From Anaerolineae bacterium (GTDB taxonomy: Bacteria > Chloroflexota > Anaerolineae > Anaerolineales > UBA4823), in NCBI GenBank assembly GCA_030622805.1, contig JAUXFR010000035.1:1-8777 (forward strand): a stretch of DNA of 8,777 bases, written 5' to 3'. This document shows positions 1 to 7,152 of this stretch, in pieces. The notes under the pieces were generated by a model that saw only the letters and a list, made by a program, of their open reading frames with translations, was not told the origin of the DNA and ran no database searches. The position numbers and the translations under genes are program-made. Position 1 is the first letter of the stretch. Each line of letters starts with the position of its first letter.

Positions 1-594
1 ATCATTACGCTTTCAGACTCCAGCGGCGTTATTGTAGATGAAGCTGGTATCGACCGGCATAAACTTGCCTACGTACTGGAGCTAAAAAATATTCGTCGTG
101 GACGGATCACAGAGTACGCCGAGGAGTACAATGTACCTTATTATCCGAACACAAGCGTGTGGGATGTTATCCGTGAAGAAAGCATCCAAGTAGACTTAGC
201 CTTCCCATCAGCTACGGAGAACGAAATCGATGGTGCCAACGCGCAGGCGCTCGTAGACAACGGGTGTTATGTCATCTCAGAAGGCGCCAACATGCCTTCG
301 ACTCCCGAAGCGATCCATGTCTTCCAGAATAACGGTATTCTGTACGGTCCGGCAAAGGCGGCGAATGCAGGTGGTGTTGCCACTTCTGGGTTGGAGATGT
401 CGCAGAACAGCTTGCGTCTTTCATGGAGCCGGGAGGAAGTTGATAAGCGGCTGCAGGGTATCATGAAGAGCATCCACCAGTCTTGCCTGGATGCCGCAGA
501 AGCGTACGGTAAGCCTGGCGATTATATGATGGGTGCGAATATCGCTGGTTTCACAAAAGTTGCTAACGCCATGCTTGCCTATGGTGTAATCTAA
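1..594 (+). CDS. gdhA: NADP-type glutamate dehydrogenase, C-terminal part (5' end outside window)
   Basis: Hexameric glutamate dehydrogenase interconverting glutamate with 2-oxoglutarate plus ammonia in the cytoplasm. The frame is open from base 1 to the TAA at 592-594, giving 197 residues of a protein that is usually about 450 long, so the substrate-binding domain and the Rossmann GxGxxA loop lie upstream of the window. Visible landmarks are SDSSG (residues 5-9, just after the second Rossmann strand), SEGANMPSTPEA, the long GPAKAANAGGVATSGLEMSQN block, and the closing GANIAGFTKVANAMLAYGVI. From memory these align closely with E. coli GdhA, which favours the NADP-dependent biosynthetic class over the NAD-dependent clostridial one, although cofactor choice cannot be proved without the N-terminal part. 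A strong terminator follows 9 bases after the stop, so this gene ends its own transcript. Confidence 0.95.
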   Translation: MITLSDSSGVIVDEAGIDRHKLAYVLELKNIRRGRITEYAEEYNVPYYPNTSVWDVIREESIQVDLAFPSATENEIDGANAQALVDNGCYVISEGANMPSTPEAIHVFQNNGILYGPAKAANAGGVATSGLEMSQNSLRLSWSREEVDKRLQGIMKSIHQSCLDAAEAYGKPGDYMMGANIAGFTKVANAMLAYGVI

Positions 595-603
595 CCTAAT
601 CGA

Positions 604-648
604 GTGAAGCAATCTCAGCTCGTAAGTGAGATTGCTTCACCTTTTCTT
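604..648 (+). terminator. Rho-independent terminator of gdhA
   Basis: A perfect 14-bp inverted repeat (604-617 with 627-640, arm GTGAAGCAATCTCA) closes a 9-base loop and is followed by CTTTTCTT. It lies 9 bases after the gdhA stop codon and separates gdhA from the next gene. Confidence 0.9.
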
Positions 649-757
649 CAAGCCCCTGCGCTTCGTTAGGATACACCAAATTTCATCCGTATTTTTAACA
701 AAGCAAGGCTTGGCTGTGAGATCGTATTCGTAATGCACTGCAATGATGGAAGCCATT

Positions 758-762
758 GGAGG
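758..762 (+). promoter_or_regulatory. Ribosome binding site that sets the start of the PEP/pyruvate-binding gene
   Basis: GGAGG at 758-762 sits 4 bases before ATG 767. The upstream in-frame ATGs at 743 and 746 have no Shine-Dalgarno-like sequence, so 767 is the better start. Confidence 0.7.
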
Positions 763-766
763 TACG

Positions 767-3328
767 ATGACGTCTATACAGGTTGACCGCGAGCTAGCGG
801 ATCATATGCTCAGAAGCGCGATCAAAAGCTGTGGCGAGCTTATTTTTTCGGGTGAAACACAGCGGGTGCTGCTTGCTCTACGCCGGGGGGAATCCGAAGT
901 TAACGAATGCGTTCGAAATAACCTAACCGCTCAGATCGCCGAGGTGCTCGGTCAGATCGATAAAACTGTCAAAGCCGTTTATACATACTACCCGGTTATC
1001 ACTGCAGAAACGTCTCACCTTCCTGAGCTTGAACCCTCGGATGAAGATACTCGTATCAATCTTGTGGTGTGGGTAAAACGAAAAAGCGCTGCACTAAGCG
1101 CGCTGGTGGATTCACTCGAGGATGATCTTGGGGAAAGCCAGCGTCAGCTTAATATTATGATCGGGGATCAACCTTGCTTTTCCCTATTTGCTGGTATGGT
1201 GGACAATAAGGATGTAACACATCGTCGCGGATTTGGCGCGATTGTCGAAAGTGAATATATTCGCACAAATCGGGTTTGGAGACGGCTGGATCGACACGGG
1301 TTGCCAGAGACGAAATTTGATAAAGAACCAGAACGCATTACGATTAGCCTGCCTGATACGTTCGATCCGGATACAATCCCCCTCAACAGGCTGCTCGAAC
1401 ACGCTGCTGCGATTGAACGAATACCACCAGATGAGCGTGGCACCTTGACGCCGCACCTGACAGAATTGAAAGTCGTCATAATTCGTAGATTGATCAGCGA
1501 CCAGCTTGCCTACATCGATATTGCTAAAAACTGGTTTGATGTAATTATTTTGCAGGACATTCTCAACCGGCGTATTGGTTATGGACGGGTTGGCGGAAAA
1601 GCCGCCGGTATGCTGCTTGCGTCATGCATACTCGAGAAAGCCGGCACCGATTCTTTGCGAGCCAACGTGCAGATCCCCGAATCATATTTCCTGGGTTCTG
1701 ATCTGATCTACATCTTCATAGCAATGAATGGGTTGATGCATTGGAACGATCAAAAATACAAGCCAGAAGACCAGATGTACGCAGAATATTCACAAATTCA
1801 AGATGAGTTTCAACAGGGTAAATTACCACCAGAGGTGATTGCCGAACTGAAAGGCATCCTTGCTAAAATCGGGAAAACACCACTGGTCGTACGCTCTTCA
1901 AGCCAGTTAGAGGATAATTTTGGTACTTCCTTCGCAGGGAAATATGATAGTTATTTCTGCCCCAATCAAGGGACGCCAGAACAGAATCTCGAAATGCTGA
2001 CCAATGCCATTGCACGCACATACGCCAGCACACTAAAACCGGAGGCGCTGCTTTATCGCCGTATCAAAGGGCTGCAGGATTATGATGAACGAATGGCAGT
2101 CCTGATCCAGGTCGTGCAGGGCGAACGTTTCGCTGATTATTTCTTCCCTCAGGCTGCCGGTGTCGCTTTCAGCCGCAACCTGTATCGTTGGTCGCCACAA
2201 ATACGGCGTGAAGATGGATTTGTACGCCTGGTTTGGGGTTTGGGGACACGTGCAGTTCAGCGCATTGGAGACGATTATCCACGCCTGGTTGCACTCAGCC
2301 ATCCGACGCTCCAACCTGATGACTCTGCTGAAGCGATCCGCCGATACTCGCAGCAGAACATTGACTTGATCGACTTAAAGGAAAACACCCTCAAAACACT
2401 CACCATCCAGGATGTCATCACACCATCGTACCCAATCCTACGCTTGATCTGCCAGCTCGAGCAGGAAGGTTTTTTCGTCTCACCGCGTATGCGCGTGAGC
2501 GAGTCGGATATACCAAAACTGGCAGTTACTTTCCATGAATTCCTCAGCAGGACACCATTCGCGTCCTATATGTCAGACCTGCTCAATCTGCTGGAAGAAC
2601 ATTACCACGGCTCTGTAGATCTTGAGTTCACCGCGCAGGTCATAGACCCACGCGCCGCAAAGCCTGAACTGAATATTTCTCTGCTCCAGTGCCGACCGCA
2701 GAGTTATATAATCAGTTTAGAGAAACTTCCCGATATTGACGATATTTCAGACACTCAAATTGTATTATCCACGCAATTTATGGTACCGCGTGGACATTTG
2801 CCGGATATCCGTTACGTGATTTTTGTTTCTCCTGAAGAATATTTCGCGCTTTCAACAGAATCCAGCCGACAAAAAGTCGGCAAACTGATCTCAAAGCTCA
2901 ACGCCAGGCTGGATAAGAAATCCTTCATTTGCATCGGTCCGGGGAGGTGGGGTTCATTGAATCTGGACCTGGGGATTTTTGTCAGCTATGCGGATATCGA
3001 TAACGCCTGCGCTTTGATTGAGCTGGCAGGAAAAGGCATCGGTCCAGCTCCAGAGCCATCACTGGGCACACACTTCTTCCAGGACCTGATGGAAGCTCAT
3101 ATTTACCCACTGGCTTTATCGATTGATCACGAAACTTCCAGGTTCGATCACTCTTTCTTCTACGAATCGCCAAACTCATTAGAGAATTACATCGAAGATA
3201 TTGACGAAACACTCAAAAACTGTATCCGTCTGATCGACATGAATATCGTTCGCCCCGACCATCACCTGGAAGTCCTTATGGACGATGAAAAGGGAGAAGC
3301 GATCATCTTTATTGCAGAAGATCATTGA
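767..3328 (+). CDS. PEP/pyruvate-binding (PPDK N-terminal, ATP-grasp) domain protein without the phosphotransfer domains
   Basis: An 853-residue cytoplasmic protein from ATG 767 (the frame is open to ATG 743). Residues 1-265 or so form a mainly helical N-terminal region that I do not recognise. An ATP-grasp domain of the PEP synthase/pyruvate phosphate dikinase type spans about 275-650: GGKAAG at 276-281, the nucleotide-binding VRSSSQLED at 375-383 followed by SFAGKYDS, GLGTRAVQRIGDDYPR near 491, and the closing DLEF...LLQCRP at about 618-644. A further 200 residues contain GPGRWGS (724-730), LGIFVSYADI and LGTHFFQDL. The phosphohistidine swivelling domain (GGxTSHAA) and the PEP/pyruvate barrel of true PEP synthase are absent, so it cannot run the full PEP synthase reaction as known. 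It may be a kinase-like or regulatory enzyme; the substrate is unknown. It lies 77 bases upstream of a lyase gene that releases pyruvate. Confidence 0.85.
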   Translation: MTSIQVDRELADHMLRSAIKSCGELIFSGETQRVLLALRRGESEVNECVRNNLTAQIAEVLGQIDKTVKAVYTYYPVITAETSHLPELEPSDEDTRINLVVWVKRKSAALSALVDSLEDDLGESQRQLNIMIGDQPCFSLFAGMVDNKDVTHRRGFGAIVESEYIRTNRVWRRLDRHGLPETKFDKEPERITISLPDTFDPDTIPLNRLLEHAAAIERIPPDERGTLTPHLTELKVVIIRRLISDQLAYIDIAKNWFDVIILQDILNRRIGYGRVGGKAAGMLLASCILEKAGTDSLRANVQIPESYFLGSDLIYIFIAMNGLMHWNDQKYKPEDQMYAEYSQIQDEFQQGKLPPEVIAELKGILAKIGKTPLVVRSSSQLEDNFGTSFAGKYDSYFCPNQGTPEQNLEMLTNAIARTYASTLKPEALLYRRIKGLQDYDERMAVLIQVVQGERFADYFFPQAAGVAFSRNLYRWSPQIRREDGFVRLVWGLGTRAVQRIGDDYPRLVALSHPTLQPDDSAEAIRRYSQQNIDLIDLKENTLKTLTIQDVITPSYPILRLICQLEQEGFFVSPRMRVSESDIPKLAVTFHEFLSRTPFASYMSDLLNLLEEHYHGSVDLEFTAQVIDPRAAKPELNISLLQCRPQSYIISLEKLPDIDDISDTQIVLSTQFMVPRGHLPDIRYVIFVSPEEYFALSTESSRQKVGKLISKLNARLDKKSFICIGPGRWGSLNLDLGIFVSYADIDNACALIELAGKGIGPAPEPSLGTHFFQDLMEAHIYPLALSIDHETSRFDHSFFYESPNSLENYIEDIDETLKNCIRLIDMNIVRPDHHLEVLMDDEKGEAIIFIAEDH

Positions 3329-3355
3329 TCCATTATCACGCCACCCTGGTATACT
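3325..3355 (+). promoter_or_regulatory. Candidate promoter for the tyrosine phenol-lyase gene
   Basis: An extended -10 element, TGG followed by TATACT (3347-3355), lies in the 77-base gap before the lyase start. The best -35 is a weak TTGATC at 3325-3330 with a long 19-base spacer, overlapping the preceding stop codon. It would give a leader of roughly 45 bases. Co-transcription with the upstream gene remains possible because no terminator is seen between them. Confidence 0.35.
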
Positions 3356-3393
3356 TGAGCCAGACCAATCATCAAAAATCAGGTCGACCCATC

Positions 3394-3398
3394 AGGAG
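3394..3398 (+). promoter_or_regulatory. Ribosome binding site that sets the start of the lyase gene
   Basis: AGGAG at 3394-3398 is 7 bases before ATG 3406. The longer frame from ATG 3325 adds 27 residues unlike any lyase N-terminus and has no such site. Confidence 0.85.
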
Positions 3399-3405
3399 AA
3401 ACTAT

Positions 3406-4824
3406 ATGGAAGATTCCACACTTAAAACCATCGGTCAGCAGCTCAGCCGCAGGTCTTGGGCGGAACCCTGGAAGATTAAAATGGTAGAACCGATCCATAT
3501 GATCAGCAGGGAAGAACGTTTCCAGGCGATCCAGGATGCTGGATACAACACCTTTTTACTTAGATCGGATGACGTCTACATCGATCTGCTCACAGATAGC
3601 GGAACAAGCGCGATGAGTGACCGCCAATGGGCCGGCATAATGTTGGGGGATGAAGCCTACGCGGGCAGCCGTAATTTTTACAATCTTGAAACAGCGATAC
3701 AGAAATTTTACGGATACAAACACATAGTTCCCACTCACCAGGGTCGAGGTGCTGAACACCTGCTCAGCCAGACCTGCATCAAGGAAGGTCAGTTTGTACC
3801 CGGGAACATGTACTTCACCACTACCCGCATACACCAGGAGCTTGCGGGCGGTATTTTTGTTGACGTGATCATTCACGAAGCCCATGACCCAACAAATTTG
3901 CACCCATTCAAAGGCAACATAGATCTGGAGAAACTTGAAGCCCTGATTAAAAAGGAAGGTGCTGAAAAAATCGCCTATATCAGCCTGGCGGGCACCGTTA
4001 ACATGGCCGGTGGTCAGCCTGTAAGCATGGAAAATATAAAAAATCTGCGAGAACTATGCGACCGCTACGGAATCCCCATCTATCTGGACGCCACTCGCAT
4101 GGTAGAAAACGCCTATTTTATCCAACAAAAGGAAGAAGGTTACCAGGGTAAATCCATAGCTGAAATCCTGTACGAATTCTGCAGCTATACGGACGTCGCC
4201 TGGATGAGCGCGAAGAAGGACAACCTGGTCAATATCGGCGGCTGGTTGGCGGTCAACGATTATGATCTGTTCGACAATCTGCGCAATCTTGTCGTTGTGT
4301 ACGAAGGGCTGCATACTTATGGCGGTATGGCAGGACGCGACATGGAAGCACTCGCGCGCGGTATCGTCGAAAGCGTGCAGGACGATCACGTACGCACGCG
4401 TGTCGGACAGGTGCAGTACCTGGGTGGTTTGCTCACGAATTGGGATATCCCCATCGTACAGCCAGTTGGAGGACACGCCATCTTCCTGGATGCGAAAGGC
4501 TTTTACCCACACATTGCCCAGGACCAATTCCCAGCGCAAACTCTGACTGCAAAACTGTACCTGGATTCTGGCGTGCGCGGTATGGAGCGAGGCGTGGTCA
4601 GTGCTGGACGCGACCCATCTACAGGTGAACACCGCTACCCCGCCCTGGAGTTAACCCGATTGGCAATCCCACGGCGTGTCTATACGCAGGCACACATGGA
4701 TGTGGTCGCCGAAGCGGTTAAATTCGTCTATGATTCGCGCATGGATACCCGTGGTCTGAAGATGATCTACGAGCCTGAGCTGCTGCGTTTCTTCCAGGCG
4801 CGCTTCGAGCCAATAGAGATATAA
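3406..4824 (+). CDS. tpl: Tyrosine phenol-lyase (beta-tyrosinase), PLP-dependent
   Basis: A 472-residue cytoplasmic PLP enzyme of the beta-eliminating lyase family, expected to split L-tyrosine into phenol, pyruvate and ammonia. It aligns to Citrobacter freundii tyrosine phenol-lyase (recalled) at a constant offset of +14 without gaps at every site checked: Tyr85 (their Tyr71), Gln112-Gly-Arg114 phosphate loop, Thr138 (Thr124), Asn199 (Asn185), Asp228 and Arg231 (Asp214, Arg217), PLP lysine Lys271 (Lys257), Met393-Glu-Arg395 (Arg381, the phenol-lyase marker), Arg418 (Arg404) and Phe462 (Phe448). Tryptophanase has Asp, Ile and His in place of Thr138, Arg395 and Phe462, so tryptophanase is unlikely. 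One pocket difference is Leu302 where C. freundii has Met288, within YEGLHTYGG instead of YEGMPSYGG. The N-terminus is about 14 residues longer. The start is fixed by AGGAG 7 bases upstream. It ends before a shared hairpin. Confidence 0.9.
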   Translation: MEDSTLKTIGQQLSRRSWAEPWKIKMVEPIHMISREERFQAIQDAGYNTFLLRSDDVYIDLLTDSGTSAMSDRQWAGIMLGDEAYAGSRNFYNLETAIQKFYGYKHIVPTHQGRGAEHLLSQTCIKEGQFVPGNMYFTTTRIHQELAGGIFVDVIIHEAHDPTNLHPFKGNIDLEKLEALIKKEGAEKIAYISLAGTVNMAGGQPVSMENIKNLRELCDRYGIPIYLDATRMVENAYFIQQKEEGYQGKSIAEILYEFCSYTDVAWMSAKKDNLVNIGGWLAVNDYDLFDNLRNLVVVYEGLHTYGGMAGRDMEALARGIVESVQDDHVRTRVGQVQYLGGLLTNWDIPIVQPVGGHAIFLDAKGFYPHIAQDQFPAQTLTAKLYLDSGVRGMERGVVSAGRDPSTGEHRYPALELTRLAIPRRVYTQAHMDVVAEAVKFVYDSRMDTRGLKMIYEPELLRFFQARFEPIEI

Positions 4825-4853
4825 GACAAATCGAAACTGGAATTCAGGGTATT

Positions 4854-4891
4854 AAAAACGTGCCACGCACTTTAGAAGTGTGTGGCACGTT
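4854..4891 (-). terminator. Hairpin terminator between convergent genes, strongest for the minus strand
   Basis: A 16-bp inverted repeat (4857-4872 with 4876-4891, one mismatch at 4867/4881 that is a G-U wobble in the plus transcript) closes a 3-base loop. Read on the minus strand the stem runs straight into a T-rich tail (TTTTTAAT at 4858-4851), a classic intrinsic terminator for the DUF4349 gene. On the plus strand the stem is followed by GTGAGT, with no T-tract, so it would end the lyase transcript less efficiently or act to stabilise its 3' end. Confidence 0.85.
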
Positions 4892-4937
4892 GTGAGTCAA
4901 CTCAATTCATCATTTTAGGTGAAATGCGTCACTGTGA

Positions 4938-5939
4938 TTATTTCTCCACATTAGCATTTCTATCATTCACGGACTCTGATTTCTTCCCTGTTCGCTTCAT
5001 GAACAACCTGATCACCAGGAGGATCAGCAGTCCCACAATTAAAAACGGTCCAGCGACAACTACGAGCCAGATCAGAATATCGATGGTCCCTTTTAAAACC
5101 GTCGTCAGCACACCGGAAGACTTATCAAGTGTGTTTATGGGATTCCATCCAGGCGCAGGTGTTGGTGTTGGCGTTGGTGTTGGTGCCGCGGTTGGCGTTG
5201 GTGTAGGGAACTGCGGTGTCAGTGAAACCGTAATGGTGGAAAACGCAGATCGCCCTTCGTAAAAACGCATTTGCCCCTTGATCTGCTCAATGTCCTGCTC
5301 CAGCCGTGATAGCTGATCGTTTACCTTCAGCGCCTCTTCGACGGTCTTTGCCTCATCCAGGAAACCCCGCACACGCTCCGCCGTGGCTTCCAGGTTCTTC
5401 AAGCGCGACTCCAGGTCTACATACTGGGCAGTGATATCCTCACCCGATGCGGTCTCATTCAGCACCTTGATACCTACGTTGCGTAGGTTTTTGAGAACGA
5501 CTTCGAAACTCGTCGATGGTATCCCCATCCGCACGGTTGCGAATTTATGGTCATCTTTGTACCATGTCTGCGCGCTGATAATGTAACCCCCATAATCCGC
5601 TGACATTTGGGTTACTTTGTCCAGAGCTATCTCCGTATTATCAACCAGCAGCTCCATATCGGCATCCTTAATGACCATCCTCTGCCCCTGGGGGGCTATA
5701 GCCAGATTCCCACCGCCGCTTGAAGGAGCTGGATAAACCATATCCGCTAAAGGTGCTGCCTTCTCAATTGGCATCTCAGCAGCAACTTCTACTACCACAG
5801 TTTCTATGATGCGCTCCCCTTCCGCCCCCATTAAAGCTAAATCAATAACCGACTCGGATCTTGGCACGCCGCATGCTGCAGCCGCAACTGCAACAACAAT
5901 GAAGGTACACATAAAAATTAGAAACCTTATCCTGTTCAT
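4938..5939 (-). CDS. DUF4349 lipoprotein with Pro-Thr linker and C-terminal membrane segment
   Basis: A 333-residue surface protein. A lipoprotein signal at residues 1-22 (MNRIR, then a hydrophobic stretch) ends in AAAC-G, so Cys23 would be lipidated. Residues about 86-240 match my memory of the DUF4349 family: VIKDADMELLVDN, DYGGYI, VRMGIPSTSFEVVLKNL, and SGEDITAQYVDLESRLKNL leading into a heptad-like coiled coil (about 172-228). A Pro-Thr-rich linker (245-263) leads to one transmembrane helix (about 286-311) and a short basic tail. The function of DUF4349 proteins is not established. The double anchor (lipid plus helix) is usual for the family. GGAGG at 5945-5949 lies 5 bases before the ATG. 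The transglutaminase-like gene ends 73 bases upstream, so both may share a transcript, which would end at the hairpin just downstream. Confidence 0.9.
   Translation of the reverse strand: MNRIRFLIFMCTFIVVAVAAAACGVPRSESVIDLALMGAEGERIIETVVVEVAAEMPIEKAAPLADMVYPAPSSGGGNLAIAPQGQRMVIKDADMELLVDNTEIALDKVTQMSADYGGYIISAQTWYKDDHKFATVRMGIPSTSFEVVLKNLRNVGIKVLNETASGEDITAQYVDLESRLKNLEATAERVRGFLDEAKTVEEALKVNDQLSRLEQDIEQIKGQMRFYEGRSAFSTITVSLTPQFPTPTPTAAPTPTPTPTPAPGWNPINTLDKSSGVLTTVLKGTIDILIWLVVVAGPFLIVGLLILLVIRLFMKRTGKKSESVNDRNANVEK
5151..5207 (-). repeat. Pro-Thr codon repeat inside the DUF4349 gene
   Basis: A degenerate GGTGTT-like hexamer repeat (plus-strand view) encodes alternating Pro and Thr, interrupted by Ala-Ala, at residues 245-263. 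It is a flexible extracytoplasmic linker. Such tracts can slip in replication, so copy number may vary among strains. Confidence 0.85.
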
Positions 5940-6012
5940 CTACTCCTCCTTATAAATAATTATGAACGCATAAAGAATAGACGTATTAACTGCTTCAGTT
6001 GTTCCTGGTGAA

Positions 6013-6609
6013 TCAGCGCAGCCACTCACTGACTACACTAATCAATATCTCCCGGTCTGCCAGCTCATCTTCATTGTAATTATCTACTAGCAATTCTTGC
6101 TTGAAAGTCTGTGGATCGACACCTTCTGGTACCACCCAGGTTTCTATTGGCTGGCACGCGATGGTCTGGTCTACCCCAATAACGAATTCCCCATTTACTG
6201 GCAGACCTTTTGACTCAGCAGTTATCGGCCAGGTAGCGTCAACGATCATTTCCCCTTCAGGCGTCTCCAAAACCAGGTAGTTATGCACGTCCACAAAACG
6301 TCCAGCCCCAATTTTCAACTGCTCACGCACTTCAACGGGCAATCCATTGACATCAATGATCGTCTCGTTTGTGCATGCCATAATTTTCGCCTGCATCCCC
6401 AGCTCTTGGTAGAGCGCTTTCAGTAGATAATGTTTACCCGAACAGGTGCCGCGCCATTCACTGATTATCGTTTCAGGTTCAGTGTCGCTCGCGCGTTTGT
6501 AAGGCATATCGCGCACCAGGTAAAAGATCGTTTCAGCGTTTATCTTATGATCGGTATCCAGCAGCCCTCGTTCATCTGCTTTACGACTCAGCATATCTAA
6601 CAAATCCAT
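6013..6609 (-). CDS. Transglutaminase-like cysteine protein
   Basis: A 198-residue protein with no signal peptide or membrane segment, so probably cytoplasmic. The transglutaminase-like (papain-fold) core is complete: Cys56 in the EWRGTCSGKHYLLKALYQEL segment at the start of the core helix, His109 in RFVDVHNYLV, and Asp124 in GEMIVDATWP, with the order and spacing of the family's Cys-His-Asp triad. Bacterial members may be proteases, amidases or transferases, and the substrate here cannot be told from sequence. The C-terminal 60 residues are acidic and not recognised. GAGG at 6618-6621 lies 8 bases before the ATG. The stop of the DUF1294 gene is 59 bases upstream and the DUF4349 start is 73 bases downstream, all on the minus strand, so they may be co-transcribed, though spacing is too wide to infer translational coupling. 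Confidence 0.8.
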   Translation of the reverse strand: MDLLDMLSRKADERGLLDTDHKINAETIFYLVRDMPYKRASDTEPETIISEWRGTCSGKHYLLKALYQELGMQAKIMACTNETIIDVNGLPVEVREQLKIGAGRFVDVHNYLVLETPEGEMIVDATWPITAESKGLPVNGEFVIGVDQTIACQPIETWVVPEGVDPQTFKQELLVDNYNEDELADREILISVVSEWLR

Positions 6610-6668
6610 TTTTTATACCTCAAAGGGAACAGAATAAATAATCTCGCCAGCAACTTATTCGTGGGTAA

Positions 6669-6935
6669 TCATAAAAATATGAAGTAAAGTAAGATAAGGA
6701 TGACCTGCACAACCAAAATCGACCAGAATCGCCATTGGAAGCTGACTTTGGCGGTCTTGTGCCGGAAGAGGTGCATACCGATCAGAGCACCAACCGATCC
6801 ACCGATGACCGCAAGCAACAATAATGTGCGCTCGGAGACTCGCCAGCCCCCAGTCGCTGCCCGATATTTATCGTAACCATATATCAGAAACGTGATCAGG
6901 TTGATAATGGCAAGCCATATTAGCAGGATTTTCAT
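6669..6935 (-). CDS. DUF1294 family small membrane protein
   Basis: An 88-residue inner-membrane protein with three predicted hydrophobic segments (about 3-20, 37-55, 70-87). The family signature is clear: YGYDKYRA at 19-26, WRVSERTLLLLAVIGGSVGAL at 31-51, and GMHLFRHKTAKVSF at 53-66, ending in a hydrophobic C-terminal helix. Length is typical of the stand-alone DUF1294 form; in some other proteins it is fused to a cold-shock domain, which is absent here. The function of the family is unknown. No good Shine-Dalgarno sequence precedes the ATG (only TGGAT about 11 bases upstream), so expression may be low or the start slightly different, but the protein start matches the family. Confidence 0.85.
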   Translation of the reverse strand: MKILLIWLAIINLITFLIYGYDKYRAATGGWRVSERTLLLLAVIGGSVGALIGMHLFRHKTAKVSFQWRFWSILVVQVILILLYFIFL

Positions 6936-7152
6936 ATTGTTAAAAATCCAGCATGAGGTTCAAATCATCACTTGCATATTGATAGAACATTAGAAGGCCT
7001 GAACTGCCTCACCTTCGTCAAAGAATATTCTGATTTCCATCTTATTTCCATCCTCCTTCCAGTAGCAGGTCATCTGGTTTCCTAAACATACACCACACCT
7101 GCAAACAACATTGTTTAACAAACTACAGTTCAGAAAACACAGATTTCACCAT
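6936..7152. other. Gap of 217 bases with no convincing gene
   Basis: Lies between the TPR-like gene and the DUF1294 gene, both on the minus strand. It holds a strong AAGGAGG (7058-7052, minus) followed by a 16-codon ORF starting at ATG 7040 and stopping at 6990, which is 11 bases from that site. A 15-codon ORF overlaps the site. A 6-bp inverted repeat AAACAA/TTGTTT is at 7103-7116. I see no clear terminator for the TPR-like gene and no clear promoter. Confidence 0.5.

Noticed and set aside
743..766. Longer start of the PEP/pyruvate-binding protein at ATG 743
   Set aside because: No ribosome binding site precedes 743 or 746, while GGAGG precedes ATG 767.
767..3328. Full PEP synthase or pyruvate phosphate dikinase
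   Set aside because: The phosphohistidine motif and the PEP/pyruvate barrel are absent.
3325..3405. Longer start of the lyase at ATG 3325, overlapping the previous stop
   Set aside because: The extra 27 residues do not resemble any lyase N-terminus, and AGGAG is placed correctly for ATG 3406.
4054..4632. 192-codon open frame on the minus strand
   Set aside because: It lies wholly antisense to the well-supported lyase gene, and its translation shows no domain or family resemblance.
3406..4824. Tryptophanase (tnaA) as the identity of the lyase
   Set aside because: The residues that separate the two enzymes (Thr138, Arg395, Phe462) are of the phenol-lyase type, and no TnaC-like leader peptide was seen upstream.
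5151..5207. Possible CRISPR-like or tandem regulatory repeat
   Set aside because: The repeat unit is a short hexamer without spacers and encodes the Pro-Thr linker in frame.
4882..5262. 126-codon plus-strand frame with Gly-Val repeats
   Set aside because: It is the antisense reading of the Pro-Thr linker of the DUF4349 gene and crosses the hairpin terminator.
7103..7116. Inverted repeat AAACAA/TTGTTT as an operator
   Set aside because: It is short, AT-rich and not clearly next to a promoter, so chance is a sufficient explanation.
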